From assembly GCA_030568195.1 (NCBI GenBank), contig JAJLTO010000010.1, positions 449,001 through 513,000 of the forward strand: DNA of 64,000 nucleotides, in the 5' to 3' direction. Positions 31,102 through 42,725 of this stretch are shown in pieces. Positions within the stretch are counted from its first letter, which is position 1. Each line of letters opens with the position of its first letter. Origin of the DNA: Dipodascopsis uninucleata var. uninucleata (taxonomy: Eukaryota > Ascomycota > Lipomycetes > Lipomycetales > Lipomycetaceae). Made by a program: the position numbers and the translations under genes. The notes under the pieces were generated by a model. That model ran no database searches. It was not told the DNA's origin and worked only from the letters and a program-made list of their open reading frames with translations.

Positions 31102-32025
31102 ATGGCATCAAAAGCGACGATGTCAAATCGGCCATTCTCGGGGCAGTCGAGCTCTGCTGGTCTCTCGACTACCTTTCCAGGTTCTTCAGCAGCTTCAGCA
31201 AGTTCAAATGCAGCAAATAATGCTAGTATTCGGTCTTCCATCTCCACTAGACGGCTTACAATATATGATAGAAATCTAAATCGTCGTGCACCTGAACTAT
31301 CATTAGCCGCATTTTCGTTTTTATTCAGTGAAATAGTGCAATACTCGCAGAAGAATGTCGAAGGAATACAAGAGATGGAGAAAAAGTAAGTATCAGAAGG
31401 CAATGGTTCATAGTTATGGGAAAGAAATATACAATTTTGGGATATCTTTATAGCTTGGAATACTTATATATCTAGCTTGGACTGATGAAAACTAATCCCT
31501 GACATGTAATGGTATATAGACTGAGTGACTATGGATATCGTGTTGGTCAACGAGTACTTGAATGGACTGTTGTTAGAGAAACAAAAAATGCTAAACGAGA
31601 AATCAGAGTTCTAAGTCTACTTCAGTTCATACATTCTGTGATATGGAAGTCAATCTTAGGAAAGCCGGCAGATGCGCTAGAAAAGTCGAAGGATATGGAA
31701 GATGAATGTAAGTAGAGTGAGAGAGTCGAGATTAAAAAATTATGATACGGTTGATCCGCTAACACTGCTCATTTATTTGGCTTCAATAGACATGATAATC
31801 GACAACGATCCTGTCGTAAATAAATATATATCGGTACCAAAGGAGATGTCGCAGCTAAATTGTGCTGCATTCCAAGCAGGTGTTATCGAAGCAGTTCTTG
31901 ATGGTTGTCAATTCCCTGCAAGAGTGACGGCACATTCTGTGCCGACGGATCTATTCCCTCTAAAGACCGTCTTTCTAATCAAATTAGACCCTATAGTGCT
32001 AGAGCGAGAACGATATCTTCGATAA
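31102..32025 (+). CDS. TRS31: TRAPP complex subunit Trs31 (TRAPPC5), three exons
   Basis: Exons 31102-31385, 31520-31707 and 31790-32025; introns of 134 and 82 nt both open with GTAAGT, and the second has a CTAAC branch site. The spliced protein is 235 residues. After a Ser/Ala-rich N-terminus of about 50 residues comes the Bet3-family fold with the nearly invariant TRAPPC5 blocks [76 protein letters not shown] and [13 protein letters not shown]. Trs31 is a core subunit of all TRAPP complexes, which act as exchange factors for Ypt1 and related Rab GTPases in ER-Golgi and Golgi traffic. Conserved residues run unbroken across both exon joints. An alternative start at 31120 is possible. Confidence 0.96.
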
Positions 32026-32191
32026 ATTTCATCATTTGAAAGAGTCTAAATGCTTTGACTTTTTTTTCATTTTGCATCGATACTTATTTCATTAATTGTT
32101 CGAGCAAAAATGGTAATACTCATTTCTTTAATTTCTCTCTATGTACATTATAATAACAAAATACGAATACAATTTTTTAATAAGCATGCAG

Positions 32192-33410
32192 CTACTTTTT
32201 TCGTTTATTTGGATATGTATCATGAAGTCCACCAAGCTTGTCTTGAGCTCTTTTGTTGATAGTATCACGTTTAAACCAAGGTGAATCACTTCCTTTAGAA
32301 GTGTCTTGGTCAAGCAAATGTGTGTATCTCGTTCGACCTCGTTTGCCAATCTGGTCTTCTCTTACTTGAAGAGCCTTTGGGAGTACAGATTTATCCTTCA
32401 CGGCATCCTCCACGTTTTCTGTAGCATAATCTGCTCGTTTTAATATATCCATATCCTGATAAAACGCACCACGATGATAATACTTTTGCATGAAGCCCAT
32501 TTTGCCTCGTGAGCGGGCCTTCTCTTCTCTCTGCTTACGAACTCTTTCTAGATCTTCTTTGAGTCTCTCGTCTTCGTCCATGTTTCGGCGCTCTTCTATC
32601 TCACGTAACTCCTGTTCACGTAATTCTAATTCTTCACGTTCGCGTTTCACTCGTCTGAGTTCTCGTAGTTTCCACGCCGCTCGCTCAGCTTGAGGATCCA
32701 AATCATCGGTATCGTCTATATCTGCAGCAGATTGTACCGCAGCATTTTCTTCGTGTATATTTGCTATTTCTTGGGCTTCTTTCTCTCTCCTTATCTGCTC
32801 TTCAATCATTGCCAGTGTCTCTTCCTTCTTTCTTTGCTTTCGTTCCTCTTCCAGATCACGGTCTGGTGTCTGTGATGCAGAAGTTGGGTTCCCAGTTCGC
32901 TTTGATCTGGATCTTTGTTAGTTCTTCTCATAAAACCAACATACACGATTATACTTACTTTGGTACAAACATTGGCCGAAATAAGATCTTTTTCGATTCC
33001 TCTTCTTCACTACTACTTACGTCACTGCTGTCGTCGTCGTCGTCGTCGTCATCGTCATCATCACCATCTTCATCATCATCATCATCCTCTTCTTCTTCAC
33101 TTTCAGACTCCTTTTCATCTAACTTCATTGGAAATTGCTCAGCCTTAGTAGATTTGCCAAATTTTTCTACTAGATGCGACTCCTTCAAGCCTGAAATTTG
33201 AGGTTTTGGCGTTCCTCGCAAAAGGTCTTTGCTGCTGGTGATGGTGAACTCACTTATAGCTTGAGTCTCTTCAACCTCTTCCTCCTTCTCAACATTCTCT
33301 GCTTCTGATACCTCTTCATCAGACGAACTGGAAGACGAAGGTGTTCTAGACGTCCTTTTTCCAGGAAAATACCTGGTCCTTTTTACTTTATTCAGCGTAT
33401 TTGGCGGCAT
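32192..33410 (-). CDS. MFAP1 homologue, spliceosomal protein (two exons)
   Basis: Exons 33410-32959 and 32912-32192, joined across a 46-nt intron with GTAAGT and ACTAACAAAG, the branch site being only a few bases from the acceptor. The product is 390 residues. The N-terminal half is low-complexity and very acidic, with an Asp/Glu run of about 40 residues encoded by GAC/GAT repeats near 33020-33090, ending in ILFRPMFVPK. The middle is charged coiled coil rich in Arg/Glu. The C-terminus carries the MFAP1 domain: FMQKYYHRGAFYQD, ADYATENVEDAV, LPKALQVRE and RGRTRYTHLLDQDT. MFAP1 is a component of the pre-catalytic spliceosome (B complex) in animals and many fungi and is absent from S. cerevisiae. 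A second acceptor 6 nt further (exon start 32906) would delete two residues. Confidence 0.93.
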
Positions 33411-33808
33411 TATAATTCGAAATCTGCATATTTATCTTATAGCGAAGTAATGAGGATTTAATTTTGTGTTATTATTGTCCCACCTTCAAATCTCTCACTC
33501 TTCCATATTTGGATCGAGAGCACTAATAGAGCATACAACCAAAAGAAACCGAAATAGTTCTCCTACGGCAGCCACACTTTTTAAGTTTTTAGATGCTATA
33601 AAATGTGAAATGGCTTATGTCGGCATCTAGCGTAAAAAATGATTTTGTTCCAATCGCTAAATCTAAGAGAATGAGTATGCTTGATAGAGAACAATTATAT
33701 ATATGTATTATACAGTATTACAGGATCAAATTAATCAACAGTTTAATGATTAGAAATTTGAGACAAGAAGTATCATATTATAGTACAGAATTGAAGGCTA
33801 GTTGTTCA
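33411..33808. other. Tandem spacer between TES1 and MFAP1
   Basis: About 400 bases hold the TES1 3' flank and the MFAP1 promoter. No further gene is seen. Confidence 0.55.
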
Positions 33809-35085
33809 TTACATTTTGCTATAAAGCGCAAGGCCATCTTGAATAAATTCGCCGAACATTACACCATTAGCATCGTAAAGTTTACCAGTGTAGAGAAGGC
33901 GCCCGTCGCCCGACCTAGTAGTTTGGGTCTCTAACGTAGTCCAGGAATCATCTGCTCGAATAGTGTCATTACAAGGTGACGGGAAAAAGACAATTGACTG
34001 TGAGAGAGAGCACTAATACATAGAAAGGTTAGGATACATTCACTGCTCGACAACAATCATGTTGCCACTATATCTGAGGATACAACTTACAACTCGTCTT
34101 ATCTTATCGATTTTTCCAAGTAGCTGCGAGCCGACGAACATTGAATTCTGATCTGAGCAGTATATATGTGCACATCTTTGTCAAGAGAATAATAGCGTTC
34201 CAGTCGCATGCTAAGTCAGTCACCACGTACAATAATATTATTTCTGATCAGCTGAAACACAGCACCTAGACTTACAAATGAAGATTAGGATCATCGGAGA
34301 GATTTCCATTGACTTTATATATGTGATATGCCTTTCTGTCTGTATATCTCTCAGGCTGTTCCATCAATTCTAAAGGCACCTTTCGTACGTCTATAGCTCT
34401 GTCGAACAAATTTAGTTTGCCGAAGTTTTTGGTAGCCCAGCTTGTGAATCTTAGAGTTAATTAATTTAGTTAGCAGCAATTCTAATAATAAATGAATACC
34501 ACATATATCTTGTAACACTCACAAAGGTAAGTCCAAATCAGGCGAAACTGGTAATTTCTCAGGTTCAACATCAAGCTTCACACCAGGCGGTAGATGGGAC
34601 CACGACTCTTTTGACTCAGTTTCATGTTCTTTCATAACCATATGGTCATCTTTGTTTTCCGGTTTCTTGAAAGACACAAATGCAGAAAAAACGGGAATCT
34701 CATTCTCCTCACATTCAATTTCATTTTCTTTATACTGCACCACATGCACTGCTCGTACTCTATAACGACCTCCGTCTCGAAGATTTTTGACGAAATAGTG
34801 GAATGGCCGTCTATTTGAGTTACCGTCTAAAAACTGAGCTTCTAGATTATTACAGATAAAGACAGAATGTTTTTCGCCTTCCTTGAGTTCGTTGTATTCG
34901 TTAAATGGCGAATCTATAGTTTTTGAAGCAGCATAGAGACTCTGGGCCAGAAGATGCCCGCCATAAACACCTGGTGCGCGTATAGGTTGGTATGCAACTC
35001 CCAATGACACGAAATGTCCTGGCTCGACTCGCTTAAGAGCCATCAAGTCAATGAAATCTTTGCTAGGCGGCAAGAAATTCTCCAT
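33809..35085 (-). CDS. TES1: Acyl-CoA thioesterase II (Tes1-like), peroxisomal, four exons
   Basis: Exons 35085-34523, 34449-34276, 34175-34091 and 34012-33809; introns of 73, 100 and 78 nt open with GTGAGT, GTAAGT and GTAAGT. All phases agree and give 341 residues, close to yeast Tes1 (349). The protein has a double hotdog fold: GVYGGHLLAQSLYAA and RPFHYFVKNLRDGGRYRVRAV in the first half, FTSWATKNFGKLNLFDRAID, YCSDQNSMF, IRADDSWTTLET and GRLLYTGKLYDANG in the second. Acyl-CoA thioesterase II hydrolyses acyl-CoA to free fatty acid and CoA in peroxisomes during beta-oxidation. The last three residues, SKM, fit the PTS1 consensus. The start at 35085 (MENFLPPS) is the first ATG giving the conserved N-terminus. 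A plus-strand frame at 33605-33934 is antisense to the last exon. Confidence 0.93.
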
Positions 35086-35854
35086 TCTTATTAAAGAAAA
35101 TATTATAGAGATAAAATTACACAATATTTCGAGTCCAACAGCAAGAATATAGAGTAAATAAATGCTTTATTTATACTCGTGGTTGCCATTAACTCTTATT
35201 CATATAGATCTTCATGTATATTCTTGAGCCGCACTGCTATAGATACAATTCACAATTCCGGAACAATTCATCAGCGGTGATATTTGTACCAAGTTATAAA
35301 TCAGCCAAAAAAAACCTCCAAAAAGGTTAAAAATAGCTTCAACGAGTTCGATAACGTACAAAAGAGAAAGAGAGCAGCTCGGCGATCATCTAGATCTGAG
35401 GCACTATCCGTAATACCTCATCACATGTGCGGTATGTCCTCGATTGCAGTATAATAGCGACGAAATACAGAAGACGCAAAATATTTTAAGTATATATATA
35501 CTAACAAGCACTATATCATTAAAAGGTACCAAGATGATCATATACTGGTGCAAATAAAATTATTAAAAAGAATCGCAACTTCGTAAAGTCCTCGCATCGA
35601 ACATACAATAGTTGTAATTATATAAAGAAAAGGACATGATATTATAATAAACCTTCAAACACCGAAACAGATCCTTAGGAATTATAAACAAGCCAACTAA
35701 TTTAGTCATAATTGATAAGAGTTCCCTAGAGCACTACAACTGAAGAATAGTGCAAATATCCTCTGAAATATTGTATATCTAAAATGAAAAATACAATTGT
35801 GTAGTTAAATAAAACATTGCTTAAGAGAGATCATAACATGCACAAAGAAATTTA
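35086..35854. other. Tandem spacer between DAL81 and TES1
   Basis: AT-rich DNA holding the TES1 promoter and the DAL81 3' flank. No gene is recognised. Confidence 0.55.
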
Positions 35855-38826
35855 TTATTCGAGGGAAGGAAAGGAATTGTTGATATCGTCCTCACCGTGC
35901 TCATCCCATAGAAGTTGCTGTGACATCCAGTCCGCAGCAGCTGCTGCTGCGGCAGCAGGTGAATTATGTTCAATTGACTGAGACGAACCATACTGTAGGT
36001 TATTGGATTGATTTATTGTACTAGATCTGTTTGTAGCGATAATCCCTGTGTCATTATAAGTGTCAGAACGCATAAGATAAGCTATCTCAGAGTTTGCATC
36101 TTGGTCATTGACCCAGAAAGAAGACGAGGTAGACGAGCTTGATTGTGGAGGAGGAAGATGTTGACCAAGTACACGAGAAGACCCTTGAACAGATGTGGAT
36201 GATGGTATATGCGAGGAAGATACCGACTCTGAGATAGTGATATGAGGATTTGGTGCATTCCGCTGAACCTTACTATTAGTCCCCTGCTCCTGGGACTGCT
36301 GCGCTATGTTTCTGTTAACATTACTATCATGTTCACTGTTATCGTCGTCGTCGTCATCGTCGTCATCGTCGTCATCATCTTCATACTCTTCTTCATTGCT
36401 GATAGCTTTATTGATACTTTTAGATTCATCTCTTCGCGTATCATTTTCTAACTCAGGAATGCTAGAAATGGATAAATCTAGCTTCATAAGCGCCATAGAC
36501 ATCTGTTCAAATCCTCTCGAAGATACCCGTAGGCACCATCGGTACTCATCTAGACAAGCCTTGAAGAATTTCTTTTCTTCATCATCTATTGCAGTCACCA
36601 ATAGCATAGCAGCGAACGATCCTATTAAAGCAAAGCTTGAAGAGGATGAAGAATACCAAAATGCTTGTATGTGCTCTGGCTTAAGATTTTTCACCAGATC
36701 CATTGCCGCCAGTAATCTGCTGCGAGCAGCAGAACGACATACTTGTATTATTTCTGTTGATGTCGTACTGGGATCTATAGAGTGAATGATTCTTCTATGT
36801 AAAGTAATTTCAGTGGCAAAATAAGCAAGATGTAAAGAGCCATTCGACGACAGCTTTCTCGTCTTGACCTGAGAATTCATACGAAGATTATCTGGCAGGG
36901 CCTGATACCAAGATTTGAGCTTGATTTGTATAGGTTTAGCTTTAGCAAGAACATCCTCTACTTTCTGCAGCTCACTCTCAGCTTGAAGAGTGAAAAAAGT
37001 ATCCAAAACCTCATGCAGAATTTCAGAAAGCGAAATCATCTCTTGAAAAAGTCTTCGACCAGTTTCGACTTCAGCTGATCCATCTTGATCGGATTCATCA
37101 GCTACTGTCTCAGGAAAATCATCAGATGTAACATGACGAACGAGCCAATTTCGCTTGTCAATATGTGAAGGTCGAGATTGTGTTAATGCATGCCATTTGT
37201 CTTGCAACCAAACAGCCCACGCAAGTCGTCGTCGTAATCCTCGTTCCCATTTAGGAATTCGCCATTTATCGCAATCTATACCAAGTCCTAATTGCTCGGC
37301 AAGAGCAACAACATGAGAACATAAAGGCCAATCGCCGGAAGCACCATCATGCCGCTTTTGCAGCAATAGAAGACCTGCTTGGACTGTAGATAGCTTAGGA
37401 CGAAGAATAACATCAGCAAAGGTCTTGTGTGCCAACTTATCTAGCCTATCGACATCTGGTTTAGGTAAAGGTCCAAGCTGCGGATCATACGACCACCAAT
37501 TCAGAGCCAGCGAATAGACTGCTGCAAGAAGAGGAGGAGAAAATTCACGATGGGACCGCGCATATTTCTCCAAAAAAACACGCTTGTGCAAAACAGGAAA
37601 CGAAGGATGTACAATGCGGAAGTAGAGCTCCACTAATGCTTTTCCATGAGGAGATACAATTCTCTCTATTTCATCTACCGTTTTAATGATCTCTTCGTAT
37701 CCTTCAATGGATCTGTCATATTCCATAATAAACATCGTATCTGGTGCAACCTTTCGTAAAGATACGCCACTCGTAAGATCCGCTTCATCTTGTCGATCAA
37801 ATTTCATTTTGTTCAGTATAGAATAGTCTAAAGGAGAAGACGATCCAATATAGGTGGCCCATCTAGGATTCTGAAGCCCTAGCGTTTTCTTCAGAAGTGA
37901 ATGACCACGTAAAGTTTTGTAGTCTTCTACCTGGAACGTCTCTGGTAGCGCTGAAGGCTGCTTTTGAGTGTCGGAAGGAGAGGGCACTCCGTTGTAGTTA
38001 TTTGGAGGTGACACCTCTGACGTTCTAAATCAAAATGTCTGTCAGCATGCTACAAAAAAATAAAGAATATTGTTTAAATTCAGCTCTTATCATACTTCTG
38101 AGATTTATTCGGTCCTGCATTGGACGTTGACTCCGTCTGAGAATTGGCATCCCGTTTGCGTCGAGGTTTTGGACCTTCTAGAAACGTGCATTTCTGCTTT
38201 CTGAATCGACACAAGACACAAGAATCGTCATTTAGTGGAATAAAACACCTGGACTTTCGTCGTCGACATGAATCGCATGGCCGCGATTTTGTTGACTGTT
38301 GTAGGCTTAGCAACTGCTGAGTTTGCAGCGCAACAGCGGCTGCAGCAACAGCAGCAGACTGAGAGGATCCTTGGCCAGTGACCATAGGTTCTTGAACGGA
38401 ATGTTGTGTTACACCTAACATTGCTGATGATCCAGGTCCCATTGGCTGTGCTGTCATTCCAGATATCATAGGGAACCCTGATGGTGTAGATGTTTGATAT
38501 ATGCTATGAGATCCCATTGATCCTGAAGGATTATTTCCAGTTCCACTTGTTTGCGAATTTCCGATTAATGATCCGGACTCACCGATTCCTGTGCTTTGAT
38601 TACTAGAAGACACTCCTTGAATACCCAGTTGATGGTTCGCAAGTATCTGAGAAGCATTAACATTATTTCCATTACCACGACTTATAGTCTGGTGCGCGTC
38701 TGCGGTATGCTGGCTCTGATATTGTATACTCGGATCACTTGGGGCATGTTGCTGACCTCCGACTACCATCCTTGACTGATCACGATCACGCCAAACAGGT
38801 CCACCTGTTTGTGACGTCCTTGACAT
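35855..38826 (-). CDS. DAL81: Zn2Cys6 nitrogen regulator, Dal81/Uga35 (TamA)-like, two exons
   Basis: Exons 38826-38096 and 38024-35855 around a 71-nt intron (5' site GTATGA, branch GCTGAC) give 966 residues. A Ser/Gln/Gly-rich N-terminus with a poly-Ala stretch leads to the zinc cluster at about residues 184-213 (Cys 184, 187, 194, 203, 206, 213), RPCDSCRRRKSRC then CVLCRFRKQKC, and the basic GPKPRRKR typical of Dal81. The fungal-specific regulatory domain follows, with LVELYFRIVHPSFPVLHK and WAVWLQDKWHALTQSRPSHI. The last ~200 residues are low-complexity, including an Asp run encoded by GAC/GAT repeats. Family knowledge: Dal81 is a nuclear co-activator for inducible nitrogen pathways (allantoin, urea, GABA, amino-acid permeases); in Dal81/TamA the zinc cluster can be dispensable. 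A DAL/FUR-type permease gene is in the same window. Confidence 0.9.
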
Positions 38827-40163
38827 TTACGATAATCCTAATGATAATATTCTTTTAATCACTTCTGTTCTTCAGCTTAGATCACCATATATATCTTTAG
38901 TAAAATATGTTGTGTGTATGCTAGCTGCTCATATTTTTTTCAACCGCTTTTAAGCTAACCCGAGAAAATTCTGGTGTTCACTTTTACTTACCCGGAGACC
39001 TGTCATACGCCAAAATGTCCCAACCCAGGTTCAAAGTTCCTATCTTATCGACCTTGATGGGTCAAACGAAAGTGGGCACAAGGTCAAAGGATATGGATGT
39101 AGCAAGTTTTAGCAACAACGGAGACAGGGCAACTACGTTCTGCATCATGTAGAAATAGTGTAGAAGATGCAGAATATTAAGATAGAGCTATAGCTTGAGC
39201 AAGACTCGATCAAACTAACAGGAATTTTATAATGTCGTATAAATTTGACCGTTCTCAAGGCGACAAAAAAATTGGAGATAGAGAGTTACTATCGATTAAC
39301 ACAATATAGCTCATAATCAAGAATCAGTGCACACATGGGCTGTGAATGATATGATATACTGGGCGGTGAACAATCATACGCATTATCACGAGGTACTGAG
39401 ATCAATAAAAAGCTAGATGCTTTATGTAACGCGAAAAGAATATAGTGTGGATTAGTGCTGAAACAAAAGGGACAGAGATAGATGCGAATTATATCAAATT
39501 CAAGGCGTGTGTAGTTTTGCAAATCCTGTAATTCGCACCTGATAAAACGGATTTAAAAGTAAGAGAGAAATCGAAATGCTCTAAGACTAAATCATATCAG
39601 AAAGGTGATAATTTGCGAGCCATCTCGAGACCTGAGCTAGCAATGCCAAACTTGTACTGAAAACTGATTATACTACAATTTGCACCGTTCTTCTGTTCAA
39701 GATCACTTGGTCAGAAGGCAAAAAAGGAAGATATTGGGTCAGCAAAATTTTTTTTAGCTATTCCATGCTCAGTTAAGTAATAAACAATGCTTTTAATATA
39801 CTGATAATAAATTCGAATGACGAAATCGATAACTCCTTTTCCTCTAGCTACGTGTTTATGCTATTTTCTGAAATGTGTAGTAAGAACTACTTTAAAACAG
39901 CACAATTAACTATAGCAAACCAAAAAGCATTAAAAATAAGAATATTAATATTAATATTAAATGTTAAGTATTAAAGACAGTAGATGCCAAACAAAAACAA
40001 CCAAATTGAATATCTAAACTCCTTAATTACGTCCAAAAGAAACAAAATCAAATCTTGAAAATATATGTTAGTCAGAATTTCTAATAGAAATCTCAGAATC
40101 AAGTAGAAACCTCAAGATCAATGCTATGTAAATGACAGACGATTCTTCACAATTATATATCTA
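38827..40163. other. 1.3 kb spacer between IVY1-like 3' end and DAL81
   Basis: Contains the DAL81 promoter and the downstream flank of the IVY1-like gene. A minus-strand frame of 77 codons at 39289-39522 looks random. Several GATAA/TTATC words occur close to the DAL81 start (for example CGATAATCC at about 38830), the kind of site bound by GATA nitrogen regulators, but such words are frequent in AT-rich DNA. Confidence 0.45.
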
Positions 40164-42092
40164 TTATCTTGTATCTTCTGAGGGCTTTTCTCCATTCTCT
40201 TCCTTCTTATTTTCAGAGACTTCAAAGTTGTCTGTTATATCCTGAGGTTGCTCTAGAACATCTGCAGTCGTAAGTTTAGCATCAGGACCATTATCTAACT
40301 CCTTAGACTGCTCCTCAACTTCAATTTCCTTATTCCTGTCTAAATGGCACACAGCTTCTTCTGAAGGCTTTTCTTTCTCCTCTTCTATCTTCTCAATAAC
40401 TCTTACCTCGTCCTTGGTTTCTTCCTCCGCTCTTCTGTCGGTCACGCTTTCTACTCTGTCATCAATCACTCCCTCTGCGCTCTCCTCATCTACATCTTTC
40501 ACTCTGTCGTCGATCGCTGGCTCAACCTCTTCATTTACTTCTTCTTTCGCGACTTCCGCAACTCCTTCAGTCTCCTCCTTCACTTCCTCTGTAGGCTCTG
40601 TAACTGCTTTTGACTCCAGTAAAGAATCGGGGGCCTCACTAGCTGCTTCAGTTGACATTTCATTTGGCGAAGTAGCATCGCCCTCTATTTCTACTGGTGG
40701 AGCATTTGCAATAAGCTCTTCTTTGTAGTTGGGCTCTGGAAGCTCCTCCTTTGCAGTCTCCAAGTCCGGCTCTCTTTTAATCGTAACCTCAGTTGGGGCT
40801 TCAATGGCATCCTCCCTGGTAGTTGGAAATGAAGAATCACTTGCCCAATGATTAGTACGTATCTCGAAGTATGCAGGAGCTGCAGAAGATTGTATAGATG
40901 AAGAATCAGTAGTTCTCTGAGTCACTTCAGATGAGCTTGACATGTGAGCTTCATGATTTTGTAGAGTATGATTAGATACAATAGAAGCATGACCGTCAGA
41001 ACCTACTTGCGCAACCGATACTGGTTCAGCATGGACTTTAGAAGATATCGACTCCGTAGTGGTCTCCAATCCAGTAGCGGCAACTGGGGTGAGAGTTTCA
41101 GAAGCATCTAGGTACGGTGTGGTCGCCGTAATAGCGCTCGCTGTTCTCTCAGAGATTAGTGTAGGTCCAGCTTCTCCTCCAATTTGAGTAGGATTTGAAG
41201 AACCTTCAGTTTCTTCGCCGATAAGGAGGATAGATTCATTTGGTAATGTCGTTACAATTTCAGGCTCTTCTCGTTCTTCTATAGCAAAAGGGTCCACGCT
41301 ATCCGCTAAAATATCATCGAGACCTTCACCATTCCAGCCCTTTCTAGCTATACCTTCGAATATTTCTACTTCAGCACGAACAACACAAGTAGCTTGCTTT
41401 AGAATTTTGGTCGAAATATCTTGGGTAATGTCTAAAGAATACTTGAAATATTCATATTTCAACCGCTCTAGCCCATCAATTTGAGTGGTTAAGTCCATAA
41501 GAGCACTACGATATAATTGCAAATTGCGTTTCTTCTGTTTGCCCAACTTTATGTTTTGCTTCTCTGTCTTACGCAATTGTTTCGTTCTAGCGATAGTGTC
41601 CTTTTGAAAATTGACTTCATGCTCCTTAGTGAGCTTTGCATATCGGTCTACTTCTTCTCGAACAGGGTGCTCAAAGTTCTTGGTGATGCTCTCCGACAAG
41701 ATTTTATGGTGATTGGCTGCTAAATATTGAAGACCTGCAGTACTCAATAGTCCATCTTCACTCTGAGATGCACCTCGACATTTTCCACACGCCTCAAGAG
41801 CAGTTCCAAACTTATTTTCTGCTTCCGCAACTACTGCTAGTGCTTGCTTGAATGCAGAAGCAGCACTAAGAAGATCTTCATATGCCGAAATATTGTTTTC
41901 AATATCATCCTTCGTAACTATGATCTTTGGCAGAGGAGGCGGCGCTGGAAATGTTACTGACGCAAGTGTCGGCGGGAACTTCGCAGTGTTAAGAGTCTCA
42001 GATGGAGAGAGATTGGCTCCACCAGTTGCAGTGCCAGAAACAGATGTTGTTTCTGCTCTTTCGTGGGACATGGAAGGTATAGCAATGGCCAT
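40164..42092 (-). CDS. IVY1: I-BAR-like phospholipid-binding protein, Ivy1-like
   Basis: A 642-residue protein without introns. Residues about 55-285 are helical and match the fungal Ivy1 I-BAR/inverse-BAR region: NNISAYEDLLSAASAFKQAL, FGTALEACGKCRG, LQYLAANHHKILSESI, KQNIKLGKQKKRNLQLYRSAL and the characteristic EIFEGIARKGWNGEGLDDIL with DPFA. In S. cerevisiae, Ivy1 binds phosphoinositides and the Rab Ypt7 on the vacuole and interacts with the EGO/TORC1 signalling machinery. The C-terminal half (about 290-642) is a long acidic, Glu/Val/Thr-rich disordered tail with many EE and KEE repeats. It is longer than in yeast Ivy1 (453 residues). The ATG at 42092 is the first in frame; a second Met follows at residue 8. 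Confidence 0.82.
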   Translation of the reverse strand: MAIAIPSMSHERAETTSVSGTATGGANLSPSETLNTAKFPPTLASVTFPAPPPLPKIIVTKDDIENNISAYEDLLSAASAFKQALAVVAEAENKFGTALEACGKCRGASQSEDGLLSTAGLQYLAANHHKILSESITKNFEHPVREEVDRYAKLTKEHEVNFQKDTIARTKQLRKTEKQNIKLGKQKKRNLQLYRSALMDLTTQIDGLERLKYEYFKYSLDITQDISTKILKQATCVVRAEVEIFEGIARKGWNGEGLDDILADSVDPFAIEEREEPEIVTTLPNESILLIGEETEGSSNPTQIGGEAGPTLISERTASAITATTPYLDASETLTPVAATGLETTTESISSKVHAEPVSVAQVGSDGHASIVSNHTLQNHEAHMSSSSEVTQRTTDSSSIQSSAAPAYFEIRTNHWASDSSFPTTREDAIEAPTEVTIKREPDLETAKEELPEPNYKEELIANAPPVEIEGDATSPNEMSTEAASEAPDSLLESKAVTEPTEEVKEETEGVAEVAKEEVNEEVEPAIDDRVKDVDEESAEGVIDDRVESVTDRRAEEETKDEVRVIEKIEEEKEKPSEEAVCHLDRNKEIEVEEQSKELDNGPDAKLTTADVLEQPQDITDNFEVSENKKEENGEKPSEDTR

Positions 42093-42725
42093 ATCGTTAT
42101 TAGATAAAAGCTGAAGCTCTTGGGTAAGATATATACACTGTCCTTATCACAGGACACGAATATCAAGAAATTTGTTAAAAAATCACAAACAGTAGAAGGC
42201 CAAAGAGGAAGTCAACTGGAATTGTACCAAGTATCACAGGACTAATATCATCTACTAGAGTAAAAGAGCAACGAATAGCAAGTAAGCAGAAGTGGATGGC
42301 TTGAAATTTACTCCAAAGCGGTCAGGAACCTTTACTCTCTCTATATTGGTGTCAAACATTCGAGAAATGATGTCTGATATGACGTTGTGACTAGCTGATA
42401 TCGGTTCAGATGTTAGGGTATACGTATCTTCGTCACCATGATAAGCTCGATGTCGACATTTTTCGGGGCGCCACAAAAGTCTAAACTATTGAGATCAAAA
42501 ACATGCGTAGACGAACGAGGTATCTTCTATGGCATTGCAAGAGTATCTTACGACTGGAGTTAAAGGAGATCTGTTTCGATTTGAATGATTCAAGTATACG
42601 ATACTGTGGTCAAAGTTACGTTACTCTTCGAACAATCTCATAAGTCGTTCTTTTAAAAAGATATCTTTTGCTAGGAAAGCGAGATTCGTTGGTGTGAATT
42701 ATCATTCCATATAACCAATCAGAGA
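42093..42725. other. Spacer between TFC1 stop and IVY1-like start
   Basis: A minus-strand frame at 42257-42476 (ending SAYLLFVALLL) is open for about 73 codons but has no ATG at its front and no recognisable motif. It could be the last exon of a small gene with a hydrophobic C-terminus. Otherwise this is promoter DNA for the IVY1-like gene. Confidence 0.4.

Noticed and set aside
33605-33934. 109-codon plus-strand frame
   Set aside because: Antisense to the last exon of TES1, which is conserved on the other strand.
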